DNA from: Streptomyces liliifuscus
Lineage (GTDB): Bacteria; Actinomycetota; Actinomycetes; Streptomycetales; Streptomycetaceae
Assembly: GCF_016598615.1 (NCBI RefSeq)
Contig: NZ_CP066831.1
Span: 558,001-622,000 of the forward strand
Length of the DNA stretch: 64,000 nt
Direction of reading: 5' to 3'
The translations under genes were made by a program, and so were the position numbers. Shown here one piece after another: positions 23,766 to 33,603 of the stretch (the stretch's first letter is position 1; each line of letters opens with the position of its first letter). The notes beneath the pieces were generated by a model. It saw only the letters and a list, made by a program, of their open reading frames with translations, made no database searches and was not told where the DNA came from.

Positions 23766-26700
23766 ATGAACCAGGATCCCAACGAGACACACCTGCGGGG
23801 GAACGGGCCGAAAACCGTCGCCGCGCTGCTGCGGCACCATCTCGAACATCGTCCGGGCGCGCTCGCCTACCGTTTCCTCTCGGGAACCAGGCAAGGCCGC
23901 TCCGGCGGCGACGGCGAGTCATGGGACTACCGCGAACTCGACCTTCGCGTCCGGGCCGTGGCCTCGCTTCTCCAGCGTGAGGGCCTGTCCGGCAAGCCGG
24001 TCCTGCTGCTCCATCCCCCGGGGCTCGACTACATCGCCGGGTTCCTCGGCTGCCTCTACGCCGGAGCGATCGCCGTACCGGCCTATCCCCCGGAGACACG
24101 GCGCTTCGGCCAGACCATGCCGCGTCTCGCGGCGATCGCCCGGGACTCGCGGGCCACACACGCACTCACGACCGGGGCGTTGTCGCGGTTCGCGGCCACG
24201 AAACGGCGTGAGATCGACTCGCTCGGGCTCGCCGGTCTGCGCTGGCTGGCGACCGCCGACCTCGGCACCGCCGGAGCCGACGACTGGCGAGACCCCGATG
24301 TCGACAGCGACTCGACGGCCTTCCTCCAGTACACCTCCGGTTCGACCTCGTCCCCCAAGGGCGTCATGGTCAGCAACGGCAACCTGCTGCACAATCTTCG
24401 TTCGATCCATCGCAGGCTGGAGCACGACACCGAGTCGGGAATGGTGTCCTGGCTGCCCCCGTACCACGACATGGGTCTCATCGGCGGCATCCTCACGCCC
24501 CTGTACGGGGGGTTTCCCGCGCATCTCATGTCCCCGGCGTCCTTCGTACGGCAGCCGCTGCTGTGGCTGGAGACGCTTTCGCGGACCCGGGCGTCCACGA
24601 GCGTGGCCCCCAACTTCGGGTTCGAGCACTGCGTACGCCGGATCACCGACGAGCAGCTCAGCGGCCTGGACCTGAGCCACTGGAGGCTGGCGTTGAACGG
24701 CGCCGAGCCGGTACGCGCGGACACCCTCGACCGGTTCGCCGAACGGTTCGCGCCCTGCGGCTTCGTACGCCGCGCCCTGCTGCCCTGCTACGGCCTCGCG
24801 GAGGCCACTTTGATGGTGACGGGAGTCGGCGCGCACGAGCCGCCGACGGTCGGCACGTTCGTGCCCGCGGCACTGGGCGTGGGAGTCGCCCGGCCCGCGG
24901 GCGGACCGGAGAGCGGGCGGGCGATCCGCACCGTCGGGTGCGGCCCCGCCGTCGACGGGGTGGACGTCGCCATAGTCGACGCCGATACGCGACGGCGGAT
25001 CACCGACGAAGAGCGCGTCGGAGAGATCTGGGTCGCGGGCGGGAGCGTGGCACACGGGTACTGGCGCCGCCCCGAGGCCACGGAGGAGACCTTCCGGGCC
25101 CGCGTCGAGGGCGAGGGAGAGACGAGTTACCTGCGCACCGGCGACCTCGGCTTCCTCAGTGGCGGCCAGCTGCATGTCGTCGGACGTATCAAGGACGTCG
25201 TCATCGTGCAGGGCCGAAACCACTACCCGCAGGACATCGAACTCACCGTCGAGCAGGCCGACGAGGCGATTCGGCCGGGCTCGGGCGCGGCCTTCTCGAT
25301 CGAGGTCGACGGCGCGGAGGAACTCGTCGTCGCCTACGAGATCGAGGGCAGGCGCGTCGACGGCGCGTCGGCGCTTCTGGCGAAACTGCGCACGGCCATC
25401 GCCGAGCAGCACGAGGTCGCGCCGCACGCCGTCGTTCTCCTCAAGAGGTCGACGGTCCACAAGACCACCAGCGGCAAGATTCAACGGCAGGCGTGCAAGC
25501 GGGCCTTCCTCGACCTCGGGCTCTCGGTGGTGGCGGCCAGTGTCACGCGGGACGTCGAGGTGTCTCCGTCCGTGGACCGTCCCGCCGGTCTGTCCGTCGC
25601 CCAGCGCGGGCAACGGGTGACCGACGCGGTCACGGAGGCGCTGACGGGAGTCCCGGCGGCCGCCGACGCCCCGGATCTGACCGGCTGGACGTTCGCCGAA
25701 CTCGACCTGGACTACCCGGCGTTGCTGACCGCCGTGCGCGGGCTGGAGGAAAAGCTCGGCACGAGGATCGCCGTGGGCGAGCTGCTGGCGCTTCCGCGGG
25801 TCGACAGCCTGATCGACCTGTTTCTGGGTGAGGCACCGCAGGGCGGGACGGCCGGCTCCTCGCGGGAGGACGCCGCTCGGCCCTCCGAACTGCGTAAGCC
25901 GGAGGCAGTGGAGGCATGGCTGGTCGGAGAGGTGGCCCGGTGCCTGGGAGTGCCGGTCACCTCGGTCGACGTCACCAGGCCCTTGACCTCGTTGGGCCTC
26001 GACTCGAAGCAGGCCGCCGCGATCCTCGCGGAGCTTGGAGCCAGGACGGGGCGCGAGGTGACCACGGGTACCGCCTTCGAGCACCCGACCATCCAGGCAG
26101 TCGTGGCCCACATCGGTACTTCTCAGACGTCGGCCGACACGCCCCTCGCGGAGCTGCCGCCCCGGCACCAGGAACCCCGGTCCGAGCCGATCGCAGTCAT
26201 CGGTATGGGGTGCCGCTTTCCCGGAGCACCCGACACGGACAGCTACTGGCGTCTCCTGGTCGACGGACGCGACGCGATCACCGAGATACCCGGCGATCGC
26301 TGGGCACCGGGGCAGGTGAACGCTCCCGCCTTCGGCGGCTTCATCGATCGCGTGGACGAGTTCGACGCCCGTTTCTTCGGCCTGTCGGCCAGGGAAGCGG
26401 TTCGGATGGATCCTCAGCAGCGGTTGCTCCTCGAAACCGCCTGGCAGACGGTGGAGGACGCGGGTCTGGACCCGACGGGGCTCTCGGGCAGCGCGACCGG
26501 CGTGTTCGTCGGCATCAGCAGCCACGACTACTCCGAGCTGCAGATGAGCCGACCGGAGACGATCGACGTCCACGCGGCGACCGGCAACGCGCACTCCATA
26601 GCGGCGAACAGGCTGTCGTACACACTCGATCTGCGAGGGCCGAGTCTCGCTCTGGACGCCGCGTGCTCGTCCTCGCTGCTGGCGGTTCACCTCGCGTGCG

Positions 26701-29700
26701 AGAGCCTGCGGCGCGGCGAGTGCGACTCGGCCCTGGCCGGCGGAGTGAACCTGCTCATCACACCGGGGCTTTCGGTGGCGTTCGCCCAGGGCAACATGCT
26801 CTCCCCGGACGGACGGTGCCGTACGTTCGACGACTCCGCGAACGGCTACGTGCGCGGTGAGGGTGTGGGCCTGGTCCTCCTCAAGCCGCTCTCCGCGGCC
26901 CTCGCCGACGGCGATCCGGTCCATGCCGTGATCCGGGGGTCGGCCACCGCACACGGCGGCCGGAGCAACGGCCTTACGGCACCGAGGGGTTCGGCCCAGC
27001 GGTCCGTCATCGAACGGGCCCTGGCCCAGGCGGGTTTGAGCGGCCGGGCCGTCGACTACGTCGAGGCTCACGGCACCGGCACCTCGCTCGGCGACCCCGT
27101 CGAGTGGGAGGGCCTCGCGGCCGCGTACGGAAAGGGGCGGTCCACAGGCGACCGCTGCCTCGTGGGGTCGGTCAAGACCAACATCGGGCACCTGGAGGCG
27201 GCCGCGGGTATCGCCGGACTCATCAAGGCGGCCCTCGTCGTACGGCACCGCCAGGTACCGCCGACGCTCCACCTGCGTACGCCGAACCGCCGCCTGGTCT
27301 GGGAGGACGCCGGGCTCGACGTTCCGACACGGCTCGTCGATCTGCCGGACGCGGGCGTCGTACGGGCCGGAGTCAGTTCGTTCGGATTCGGCGGGTCGAC
27401 CGCACATCTGGTGCTCGAATCGGCCCCCGAGCCGGACCCGATCGACGCGGTGGCCCCGAAGCGGCCCGTACATGCCCTGTGCCTGTCGGCGCACACGGGG
27501 ACCGCCCTCACCACACTGGCACAGCGGTGGCGCACACACCTGGCCGGCCATCCCGACGCGGAGCTCGCGGATCTCTGCCACACAGCCCACACGGGCCGGG
27601 CCCAGCTCCCCTTCCGGGCGGTCGTCACCGGCGGCTCCCGGGCGGCGTTCGACACCGCGCTCGACACGCTGGCCCGCGGCGGACCGTCGACCGTCGTGGT
27701 TCGCGGTCACGCCCGGCCCGGGTACGCCCCGAAGGTCGCGTTCCTCTTCAGCGGCCAGGGCACGCAGTACACAGGCATGGGCAAGGGCCTGTACGACACG
27801 CACACCGGGTTCGCCCGCACCCTGGACCGCGCCGACCGTGTCCTGCGTCCGCACCTCGGCCTCCCACTGACCGAACTGCTCTTCGGGGAGGGCGGTACCG
27901 AGAAGCTGGCGAACACCCGTTACTGCCAGGCCGCCCTGGTGGCACTGGAGGTCGCACTCGCCGAGTTGTGGATCTCGCTCGGTGTGCGGCCCGCGGCTCT
28001 TCTCGGGCACAGTATCGGGGCGTACGGCGCCGCGTGCGTGGCCGGGATGATGTCCCTGGAGGACGCTCTGGCGCTGGCCGTGGTGCGGGGCAGGTCCATG
28101 GCCGAACAGCCTGGCGACGGGGCGATGATCGCCTGTGCCGGAGACGCGGAGGTGATCCGCGCGGCAGTCGCCGACAGCGACTCGGTCGCTGTCGCCGCCG
28201 TCAACGCCCCCGAGCAGCTGGTGCTGTCAGGGCCCCGCACCGAGATCGACAGGGTCCGTGCCCGGCTCGAAGGCCAGTCTGTCGTCGTCAGGCCACTGGC
28301 GGTGTCGCACGCCTTCCACTCCCCGCTGATGGCCGGTGCGGCTCAACCGCTGCGCGCGGCAGCCCTCGATGTCGAGTTCCGGGAGCCGGAGTACCCCTGG
28401 GTCTTCGACGCCACCGGCGAGCAGGTCACCGGGCGGATCGGGGCCGACGACTGGGCCCGGCACATGCTGGGCCCGGTGCGCTTCGCCGACGGTTTCGCCA
28501 CGCTCCGTCGCCTTGGCTGCGACGCCTTCGTGGAGATCGGCCCGCATCCGACCCTGCTCAACACGGCGCGCACGATGACAGCCTCGGAGGACGAGGAGTC
28601 GGTGCTGTGGCTGCCCTCTCTGCGACGGGTCCGCGGCGGCCCGGTGGGCGACGGTGACTGGCAGACACTTCTGCAGTCGCTGGGCCGCCTGCACTGCGCG
28701 GGCGGACGCGTGGACTGGGCCGCCCTCGACGAGGGATCCCGCAGGCCGCGAGTCCCGGTACCGCACGCGGTCCTCGAAGGACAGCGGTACTGGTTCTCGC
28801 CTCCGTCGGAGACGGACACCACCGTCGACCGGCCGGATCGTGAAGTCGGGCCGACGTCCACAGCGCCCGTGCCGATGCCGGCCGCCGAGGTCGGGAACGA
28901 CCCTGCGGAGCCCGGACCGGTGCGGTCCGCCGCAGTCGTCGCGGACGCGGTGCGGGACTCGGTGCGAAGCGAGGTGGTGCGTCAGGTCGCACGGACGTGT
29001 GCCTTCCCGCCCGAACAGATCCCGATCGGCGCCCGGCTCGGTGCGGACCTCGGATTCGACTCGCTGATGCGGACCGAACTGGAGCGCTCCCTGGCCCGGC
29101 AGTTCCCCGAGCACCTCGAGAAATACCGGGAGTCGGTACCCGAGGACCCGACCGTCGGTGAACTGGTGGCTCTGCTGGGCGCCGACGGACAGCAGGCCCC
29201 GAGGAGCGACGATCTCCCGGCGGCCCCTCGCTCGCCCCGACCCGTGGCATCGGCCGTGCCTGTGCGTTCCAGGGACGGTTCCGGTCCACCGGTGAAGCAG
29301 GAGCGCGCGTTCGAGGAGTGGGCCGAATACGCCGAACTCCAGGGCCGGCTCCGACAGGTGAGGGCGAGCGGCTCGAATCCGTACGGCCGAGTCCACGAGG
29401 GCTACAACTCCGGTCGTGCCTCCGTCGACGGTCGCCAGGTCATCAACTTCTCCTCGTTCAACTACCTCGCGCTGTCGAATCACCCGCGCGTCCGCCGAGC
29501 TGCGCAGGAGGCCATCGAGCGGTACGGCACCTCCAGTTCCGCGACGCCCCTGCTGTTCGGTGAGACGCCGCTGCACCGCGAACTGGACGCCGAGATCGCC
29601 TCGTTCCTCGGCACCGAGGCCGCCATCGTCTTCGCCGGTGGCCACGCCACGAACGTGGCGACCATCGGACATCTCTTCGGGCCCGAGGACCTCGTCCTGC

Positions 29701-31547
29701 ACGACGAGTGGATCCACGACAGCGCGCTGCGCGGCTGCATGCTGTCGGGTGCGCGGCGCCGTCCCTTCCCGCACAACGACTGGCGGGCGCTGGACGCGAT
29801 GCTGGGCACCCTGCGCCCGGGGGCCCGACGGGTCCTGGTACTCATCGAGGGCGCGTACAGCCAGGACGGCGACGTCCCCGACCTGCGCAGGTTCATCGAC
29901 GTCAAAGCGCGCCACGGCGCGATGCTGATGATCGACGAGGCGCACTCGATCGGCGTCCTCGGGAGAACGGGCCGGGGCATCGGCGAGTACTTCGGCGTCG
30001 ACCGCCGTGATGTCGATCTGTGGATGGGCACCCTGAGCAAGGCGATCGGCAGCCTCGGCGGCTATGTCGCGGCTCGCGAACCGATCATCGAATACCTCAG
30101 GTTCACCGCACCGCTGCACATCTTCAGCACCGGGATCTCGCCGGCGAACACGGCCGCGGCTCTGGAGGCGATCCGGGTCATCAGGGACGAGCCGCAGCGC
30201 GTGGCCCGGGTGCGACAACTGTCCGAGCGCTTCCGCGACTCGGCACGGGCCCGCGGACTCGACATAGGTGTGTCACGGGCCTCAGCCGTGATCCCGGTCG
30301 TCATCGGCGACTGGGAGAGGACGATGGCGCTCTCCAACACCCTGCTCGACCAGGGCGTGAACGTGATGCCGATCGGCTACCCGGCCGTCGCCCGCGACGA
30401 GTGCCGTCTGCGCTTCTTCCTCAACGCGGACCACGTCGAAGAAGACCTGGAACACACCCTCGACCTCCTGGGACGAGCCATGTCGGAGAACACGCACACG
30501 ACCCCCTCGCCCGAGCCGGAGCCGCTTCGCGACGCCGCTGCCGCCGACGTCCTGGTCACCGGGGCGAGCGGCTTCATCGGCGGACATCTGACCCGTCGGC
30601 TGGCCGAGCGCGGCCACCGCGTACGGGTGCTGGTCCGGGAAGGCAGCGACCGTTCCGCCTTCGCGGGTGTCGACGTCGAGGTGGTGATCGGTGGACTCGG
30701 CGATCCGGCAAGTCTGCGTCGTGCCACGGCCGGTGTGCGGCACGTCTACAACTGCGCGGGCATGTCGGCCGACTGGGGCCCCTGGGAGGAGTTCCGGCGG
30801 ATCAACGTCGACGGCAGCCGCAACCTCGTCGAGGCGGCCCACCACGCGGGTACCGTCGAGCGCCTCGTCCATCTCAGCACCACCGACGTCTACGGCTATC
30901 CGGTGGCACCCTGCGACGAGAGCGCGGAACCCAAGGACATCGGGCTGCCGTACAACCGCAGCAAGGTGTTGGGGGAACGCGCCGTGCGGCAGGCCGCCGA
31001 GCGCACCGGTCTGCCGGTGACCGTCATTCGGCCCGTGTCGGTCTACGGTCCGCGCAGCAAGGACTTCGTGATCGAGATCGCGACGCTGCTGCTGGGCCGG
31101 CAGATGGTCTACATCCGCGGGGGTGCCGTACCGGCCGGACTCGTCTACGTGGGCAATCTCGTCGACGGAATGATCGCCGCGTGCACGTCCGACGCCGCGG
31201 TGGGCAAGGCGTACAACCTGCGGGACCCCGATGCGACGACCTGGCGGGAGTACGTGGAGGCGCTGGCCCTCGGTCTGGGTGTGAAGCCTCCCGCGTTCAG
31301 CCTGCCGACTCCGCTGGCGCGCGGCGTGGCCACGGTCTCGGAGAAGCTCTACGGCGCCCTGCGGGTGAAGTCCCGCCCCGTACTCACCCGTCACGCCGTT
31401 CATCTGTTCGACCGCGATCAGTCCTACGCCATCGACCGGGCCCGCGACGACTTCGGGTTCAAGAGCGAGGTGGGCTTCGAGGCAGGCATCGAGCTCACGC
31501 TGGCCTGGCTGGACTCACCGGAGGGCCGCAAGGCCGTCGCCCGCTGA
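23766..31547 (+). CDS. redL: RedL-RedK fusion: AL-(ACP*)-ACP-KS-AT-ACP-OAS-SDR megasynthase
   Basis: About 2593 residues from ATG 23766 (GGAGA upstream); an in-frame GTG at 23751 overlaps the redM stop. Numbering below is from 23751. Order: fatty-acyl-AMP-ligase-like domain (~20-590; QYTSGSTSSPKGVMVSNGNL), an ACP-like segment whose serine is Tyr655, ACP (Ser752), KS (C972 in DAACSSSL), AT (Ser1421 in GHSIG; HAFH, malonyl type), ACP (GFDSL) and oxoamine synthase (K2097 in TLSKAIGS). From ~2265 it continues as an extended NAD(P)-dependent reductase (VLVTGASGFIGGHL, YNRSK). RedL makes 4-keto-2-undecylpyrroline from dodecanoate, malonyl and glycine; RedK reduces it to 2-UP. In S. coelicolor these are two proteins. 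No stop or frameshift separates them here. Confidence 0.93.
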   Translation: MNQDPNETHLRGNGPKTVAALLRHHLEHRPGALAYRFLSGTRQGRSGGDGESWDYRELDLRVRAVASLLQREGLSGKPVLLLHPPGLDYIAGFLGCLYAGAIAVPAYPPETRRFGQTMPRLAAIARDSRATHALTTGALSRFAATKRREIDSLGLAGLRWLATADLGTAGADDWRDPDVDSDSTAFLQYTSGSTSSPKGVMVSNGNLLHNLRSIHRRLEHDTESGMVSWLPPYHDMGLIGGILTPLYGGFPAHLMSPASFVRQPLLWLETLSRTRASTSVAPNFGFEHCVRRITDEQLSGLDLSHWRLALNGAEPVRADTLDRFAERFAPCGFVRRALLPCYGLAEATLMVTGVGAHEPPTVGTFVPAALGVGVARPAGGPESGRAIRTVGCGPAVDGVDVAIVDADTRRRITDEERVGEIWVAGGSVAHGYWRRPEATEETFRARVEGEGETSYLRTGDLGFLSGGQLHVVGRIKDVVIVQGRNHYPQDIELTVEQADEAIRPGSGAAFSIEVDGAEELVVAYEIEGRRVDGASALLAKLRTAIAEQHEVAPHAVVLLKRSTVHKTTSGKIQRQACKRAFLDLGLSVVAASVTRDVEVSPSVDRPAGLSVAQRGQRVTDAVTEALTGVPAAADAPDLTGWTFAELDLDYPALLTAVRGLEEKLGTRIAVGELLALPRVDSLIDLFLGEAPQGGTAGSSREDAARPSELRKPEAVEAWLVGEVARCLGVPVTSVDVTRPLTSLGLDSKQAAAILAELGARTGREVTTGTAFEHPTIQAVVAHIGTSQTSADTPLAELPPRHQEPRSEPIAVIGMGCRFPGAPDTDSYWRLLVDGRDAITEIPGDRWAPGQVNAPAFGGFIDRVDEFDARFFGLSAREAVRMDPQQRLLLETAWQTVEDAGLDPTGLSGSATGVFVGISSHDYSELQMSRPETIDVHAATGNAHSIAANRLSYTLDLRGPSLALDAACSSSLLAVHLACESLRRGECDSALAGGVNLLITPGLSVAFAQGNMLSPDGRCRTFDDSANGYVRGEGVGLVLLKPLSAALADGDPVHAVIRGSATAHGGRSNGLTAPRGSAQRSVIERALAQAGLSGRAVDYVEAHGTGTSLGDPVEWEGLAAAYGKGRSTGDRCLVGSVKTNIGHLEAAAGIAGLIKAALVVRHRQVPPTLHLRTPNRRLVWEDAGLDVPTRLVDLPDAGVVRAGVSSFGFGGSTAHLVLESAPEPDPIDAVAPKRPVHALCLSAHTGTALTTLAQRWRTHLAGHPDAELADLCHTAHTGRAQLPFRAVVTGGSRAAFDTALDTLARGGPSTVVVRGHARPGYAPKVAFLFSGQGTQYTGMGKGLYDTHTGFARTLDRADRVLRPHLGLPLTELLFGEGGTEKLANTRYCQAALVALEVALAELWISLGVRPAALLGHSIGAYGAACVAGMMSLEDALALAVVRGRSMAEQPGDGAMIACAGDAEVIRAAVADSDSVAVAAVNAPEQLVLSGPRTEIDRVRARLEGQSVVVRPLAVSHAFHSPLMAGAAQPLRAAALDVEFREPEYPWVFDATGEQVTGRIGADDWARHMLGPVRFADGFATLRRLGCDAFVEIGPHPTLLNTARTMTASEDEESVLWLPSLRRVRGGPVGDGDWQTLLQSLGRLHCAGGRVDWAALDEGSRRPRVPVPHAVLEGQRYWFSPPSETDTTVDRPDREVGPTSTAPVPMPAAEVGNDPAEPGPVRSAAVVADAVRDSVRSEVVRQVARTCAFPPEQIPIGARLGADLGFDSLMRTELERSLARQFPEHLEKYRESVPEDPTVGELVALLGADGQQAPRSDDLPAAPRSPRPVASAVPVRSRDGSGPPVKQERAFEEWAEYAELQGRLRQVRASGSNPYGRVHEGYNSGRASVDGRQVINFSSFNYLALSNHPRVRRAAQEAIERYGTSSSATPLLFGETPLHRELDAEIASFLGTEAAIVFAGGHATNVATIGHLFGPEDLVLHDEWIHDSALRGCMLSGARRRPFPHNDWRALDAMLGTLRPGARRVLVLIEGAYSQDGDVPDLRRFIDVKARHGAMLMIDEAHSIGVLGRTGRGIGEYFGVDRRDVDLWMGTLSKAIGSLGGYVAAREPIIEYLRFTAPLHIFSTGISPANTAAALEAIRVIRDEPQRVARVRQLSERFRDSARARGLDIGVSRASAVIPVVIGDWERTMALSNTLLDQGVNVMPIGYPAVARDECRLRFFLNADHVEEDLEHTLDLLGRAMSENTHTTPSPEPEPLRDAAAADVLVTGASGFIGGHLTRRLAERGHRVRVLVREGSDRSAFAGVDVEVVIGGLGDPASLRRATAGVRHVYNCAGMSADWGPWEEFRRINVDGSRNLVEAAHHAGTVERLVHLSTTDVYGYPVAPCDESAEPKDIGLPYNRSKVLGERAVRQAAERTGLPVTVIRPVSVYGPRSKDFVIEIATLLLGRQMVYIRGGAVPAGLVYVGNLVDGMIAACTSDAAVGKAYNLRDPDATTWREYVEALALGLGVKPPAFSLPTPLARGVATVSEKLYGALRVKSRPVLTRHAVHLFDRDQSYAIDRARDDFGFKSEVGFEAGIELTLAWLDSPEGRKAVAR

Positions 31548-31591
31548 CCAGTTGCTGCCAAGGACCGCGAAACCGTACCGAGAGGACCCAC

Positions 31592-32515
31592 GTGCACACG
31601 ATCGAGCGGGCGACAAGGAGTCCCTCGGCTCCGCGGCCTGCGGCCGACAGGTGGTTTCAGGGGTTCGGCCCGAACCCGGACGCGGGGGCACTCATTCCCC
31701 TACTGCGCCCGACCCCGGACTCGGGGGCAGGCACTCCCCCACTGCGTCTCATCTGCCTTCCGTACGCCGGCGGCACGCCGTCCGTCTACCGGGACTGGTC
31801 GGCGGACCTGGGCGACGACGTACACGTCGTGCCCGTCCTCCTGCCCGGCCGGGGACTGCGCGTCAAGGAAACGCCGTACACGGCCATGGCCCCTCTGGTG
31901 TCCGACCTCGCGGACGCCCTCGTCGAGCGCGAACTCGCCCATGACTACGCCCTGTTCGGCCACAGCATGGGAGCCCTGCTCGCCTACGAGGTCGCCTGCG
32001 AGCTGCGCGACCGCGGCCGGCCCGAGCCGACGCACCTGTTCGTGTCGGGAAGCAAGGCTCCGCATCTGTACGGCGATCGCCGGGATCACCAGCTCTCCGA
32101 CGCCGAGCTGCGGCAGCTGGTGCGCGATCTCGGGGGCCTGGGTGCCGACGACACCATCGGCGGCTCGTACCTCGAACGGCGTCTGCCGGTGCTCCGCGCC
32201 GACCTCGCCGTCTGCGAGACCTACCGATGGGCCCCGCGCCGCCCCCTGCGCTGCCCGATGACCGCGTTCTCCGCCACCCACGATCCGATCGCGCCCGCGC
32301 ACGAGATGGAGGCGTGGCGCGTCCACACCCGAGGGTCGCTCCTGCGCCACCACGTGGAGGGTGACCACTTCTTCCTCAACGGCCCTTCGAAGCCGCACCT
32401 CCTGCGCAAGATCCGTGCCGAACTCGCCCGCCACCTCGACGAGTCGAGCGGCCCGGGCGCGACGGCGCGAGACCGACTGCCCACTGTGAAGAGGGAACCC
32501 TCATGGATCTACTGA
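31592..32515 (+). CDS. redJ: Type II thioesterase RedJ
   Basis: A 307-residue alpha/beta-hydrolase thioesterase starting at GTG 31592 (AGAGGA upstream). The fold starts at LRLICLPYAGGTPSVYRDW; the nucleophile is in FGHSMGALLAYE, the aspartate near SATHDPIAP and the histidine in EGDHFFLN. RedJ is thought to release the fatty acyl chain from RedQ, or to clear misloaded carriers, so that dodecanoate can be activated by RedL. The N-terminal ~50 residues contain a 13-residue tandem duplication (31669-31746) before the catalytic fold. It overlaps redI by 13 bp. Confidence 0.9.
   Translation: MHTIERATRSPSAPRPAADRWFQGFGPNPDAGALIPLLRPTPDSGAGTPPLRLICLPYAGGTPSVYRDWSADLGDDVHVVPVLLPGRGLRVKETPYTAMAPLVSDLADALVERELAHDYALFGHSMGALLAYEVACELRDRGRPEPTHLFVSGSKAPHLYGDRRDHQLSDAELRQLVRDLGGLGADDTIGGSYLERRLPVLRADLAVCETYRWAPRRPLRCPMTAFSATHDPIAPAHEMEAWRVHTRGSLLRHHVEGDHFFLNGPSKPHLLRKIRAELARHLDESSGPGATARDRLPTVKREPSWIY
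31669..31746 (+). repeat. 39-bp tandem duplication inside redJ
   Basis: Two 39-bp units (31669-31707 and 31708-31746) with a few mismatches encode PNPDAGALIPLLR and PTPDSGAGTPPLR. Each unit has an internal G-rich/C-rich inverted repeat (GGGGGCA ... TCCCC). The repeat lies in the N-terminal extension, ahead of the thioesterase fold. Confidence 0.8.
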
Positions 32516-33582
32516 GCCTGGCCAGGACCGTCAAGGACCGGGTGGAGGCGCCGATCACGGATGTGCTGGCCGTGGCGAAGGTCGTCACCGATCCACGGAC
32601 CCCGCTGCTCCTGGCGCTCTCCACCGTGGTGGTCACTCCGCTGTACCGGGCGGCCTTCCTGGCGTCCGCCTCCGGTTCGGGCGTGCTGCGGTGTCTGGCA
32701 GTGCGCCCCTGCGACCTGGAGAGCCTGGCCGAGTACCTGGAAGTGCCCGAGGACCGGGAGCGGCTGCGCACCTGGCTGGAGACGGGCGTCCGCCTCGGCG
32801 AGTTCGAGGTGCGCGAGGGGTGTTACCGCCTCAGGAGCACCACGGCCAAGCTCCTGGCCCAGTCGGGGAACGACGCGGTCGCCGCCGCCCTCGAAGAGAT
32901 CATGCGGTTCCACCTGCCGGTGCTCCTGGACGCGCCCCGGATGCTCAAGGAGGGCCGCCGTTTCTCCCTCGACGACCAGGACGGCACGGTCATCGCCCGT
33001 TCCTCCCTGGCCCTGCAGGGACTGGTGCACGAGGCGATCGACCGCACTCTGGAGCGCACCACCCCTATCCGGCTGCTGGAGATCGGCTGCGGATCCGGTG
33101 CCTACGTCCGCCACGCCGCGCGCCTCAACCCCCGCCTGACCGCCCTCGCGGTCGACCTTCAGGAAGAGGTCGCTGTCCGGGCCGCCGACAACATGACCGA
33201 ATGGGGGCTCACCGACCGCGTGGAGACCCGCCAGGGTGATCTGCGCACCCTCGAACTCCAGCCCCAGTTCGACCTCGTCACGCTCCACAACAACATCTAC
33301 TACTTCCCTGAGGCCGACCGGGTCGAGGTGCTGGAACGAGCGCGCTCCTTCCTGGCGCCCGGCGGCCGGCTGCTCCTCACGTCGTCGTGCCAGGGCGGCG
33401 GCAACCTCGGCCTCGACGTGCTCAACCTCTGGTTCGAGTACGCCGACTTCGGTGGCCCACTGCCCAGCGAGGACGAGCTGGTCGCCCAGCTGGAGAAGGC
33501 GGGGTTCGCGGACGTACGGGCGAGCCGGATCATTCCCACCCAGCCGTTCCGCGCGTTCGTCGGAACCAACGTTCAGGCCTGA
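32503..33582 (+). CDS. redI: S-adenosylmethionine-dependent O-methyltransferase RedI
   Basis: A 359-residue methyltransferase with an N-terminal dimerisation/winged-helix-like half and a C-terminal Rossmann methyltransferase domain. The SAM-binding motif is RLLEIGCGSGAYVRHAA, with the acidic residue at LAVDLQEE. RedI/PigF O-methylates HBC to 4-methoxy-2,2'-bipyrrole-5-carbaldehyde, with help from the membrane protein RedF/PigN. ATG 32503 lies within the end of redJ, so the two are translationally coupled. Confidence 0.9.
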   Translation: MDLLSLARTVKDRVEAPITDVLAVAKVVTDPRTPLLLALSTVVVTPLYRAAFLASASGSGVLRCLAVRPCDLESLAEYLEVPEDRERLRTWLETGVRLGEFEVREGCYRLRSTTAKLLAQSGNDAVAAALEEIMRFHLPVLLDAPRMLKEGRRFSLDDQDGTVIARSSLALQGLVHEAIDRTLERTTPIRLLEIGCGSGAYVRHAARLNPRLTALAVDLQEEVAVRAADNMTEWGLTDRVETRQGDLRTLELQPQFDLVTLHNNIYYFPEADRVEVLERARSFLAPGGRLLLTSSCQGGGNLGLDVLNLWFEYADFGGPLPSEDELVAQLEKAGFADVRASRIIPTQPFRAFVGTNVQA

Positions 33583-33603
33583 CCAGGGCCAGGAGACCTC
33601 ATC

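Noticed and set aside
23919..28010. Very long (>1300 codons) antisense open frame opposite redL
   Set aside because: It mirrors a highly conserved megasynthase gene, has low-complexity Arg/Gly/Asp-rich content and no start signal.
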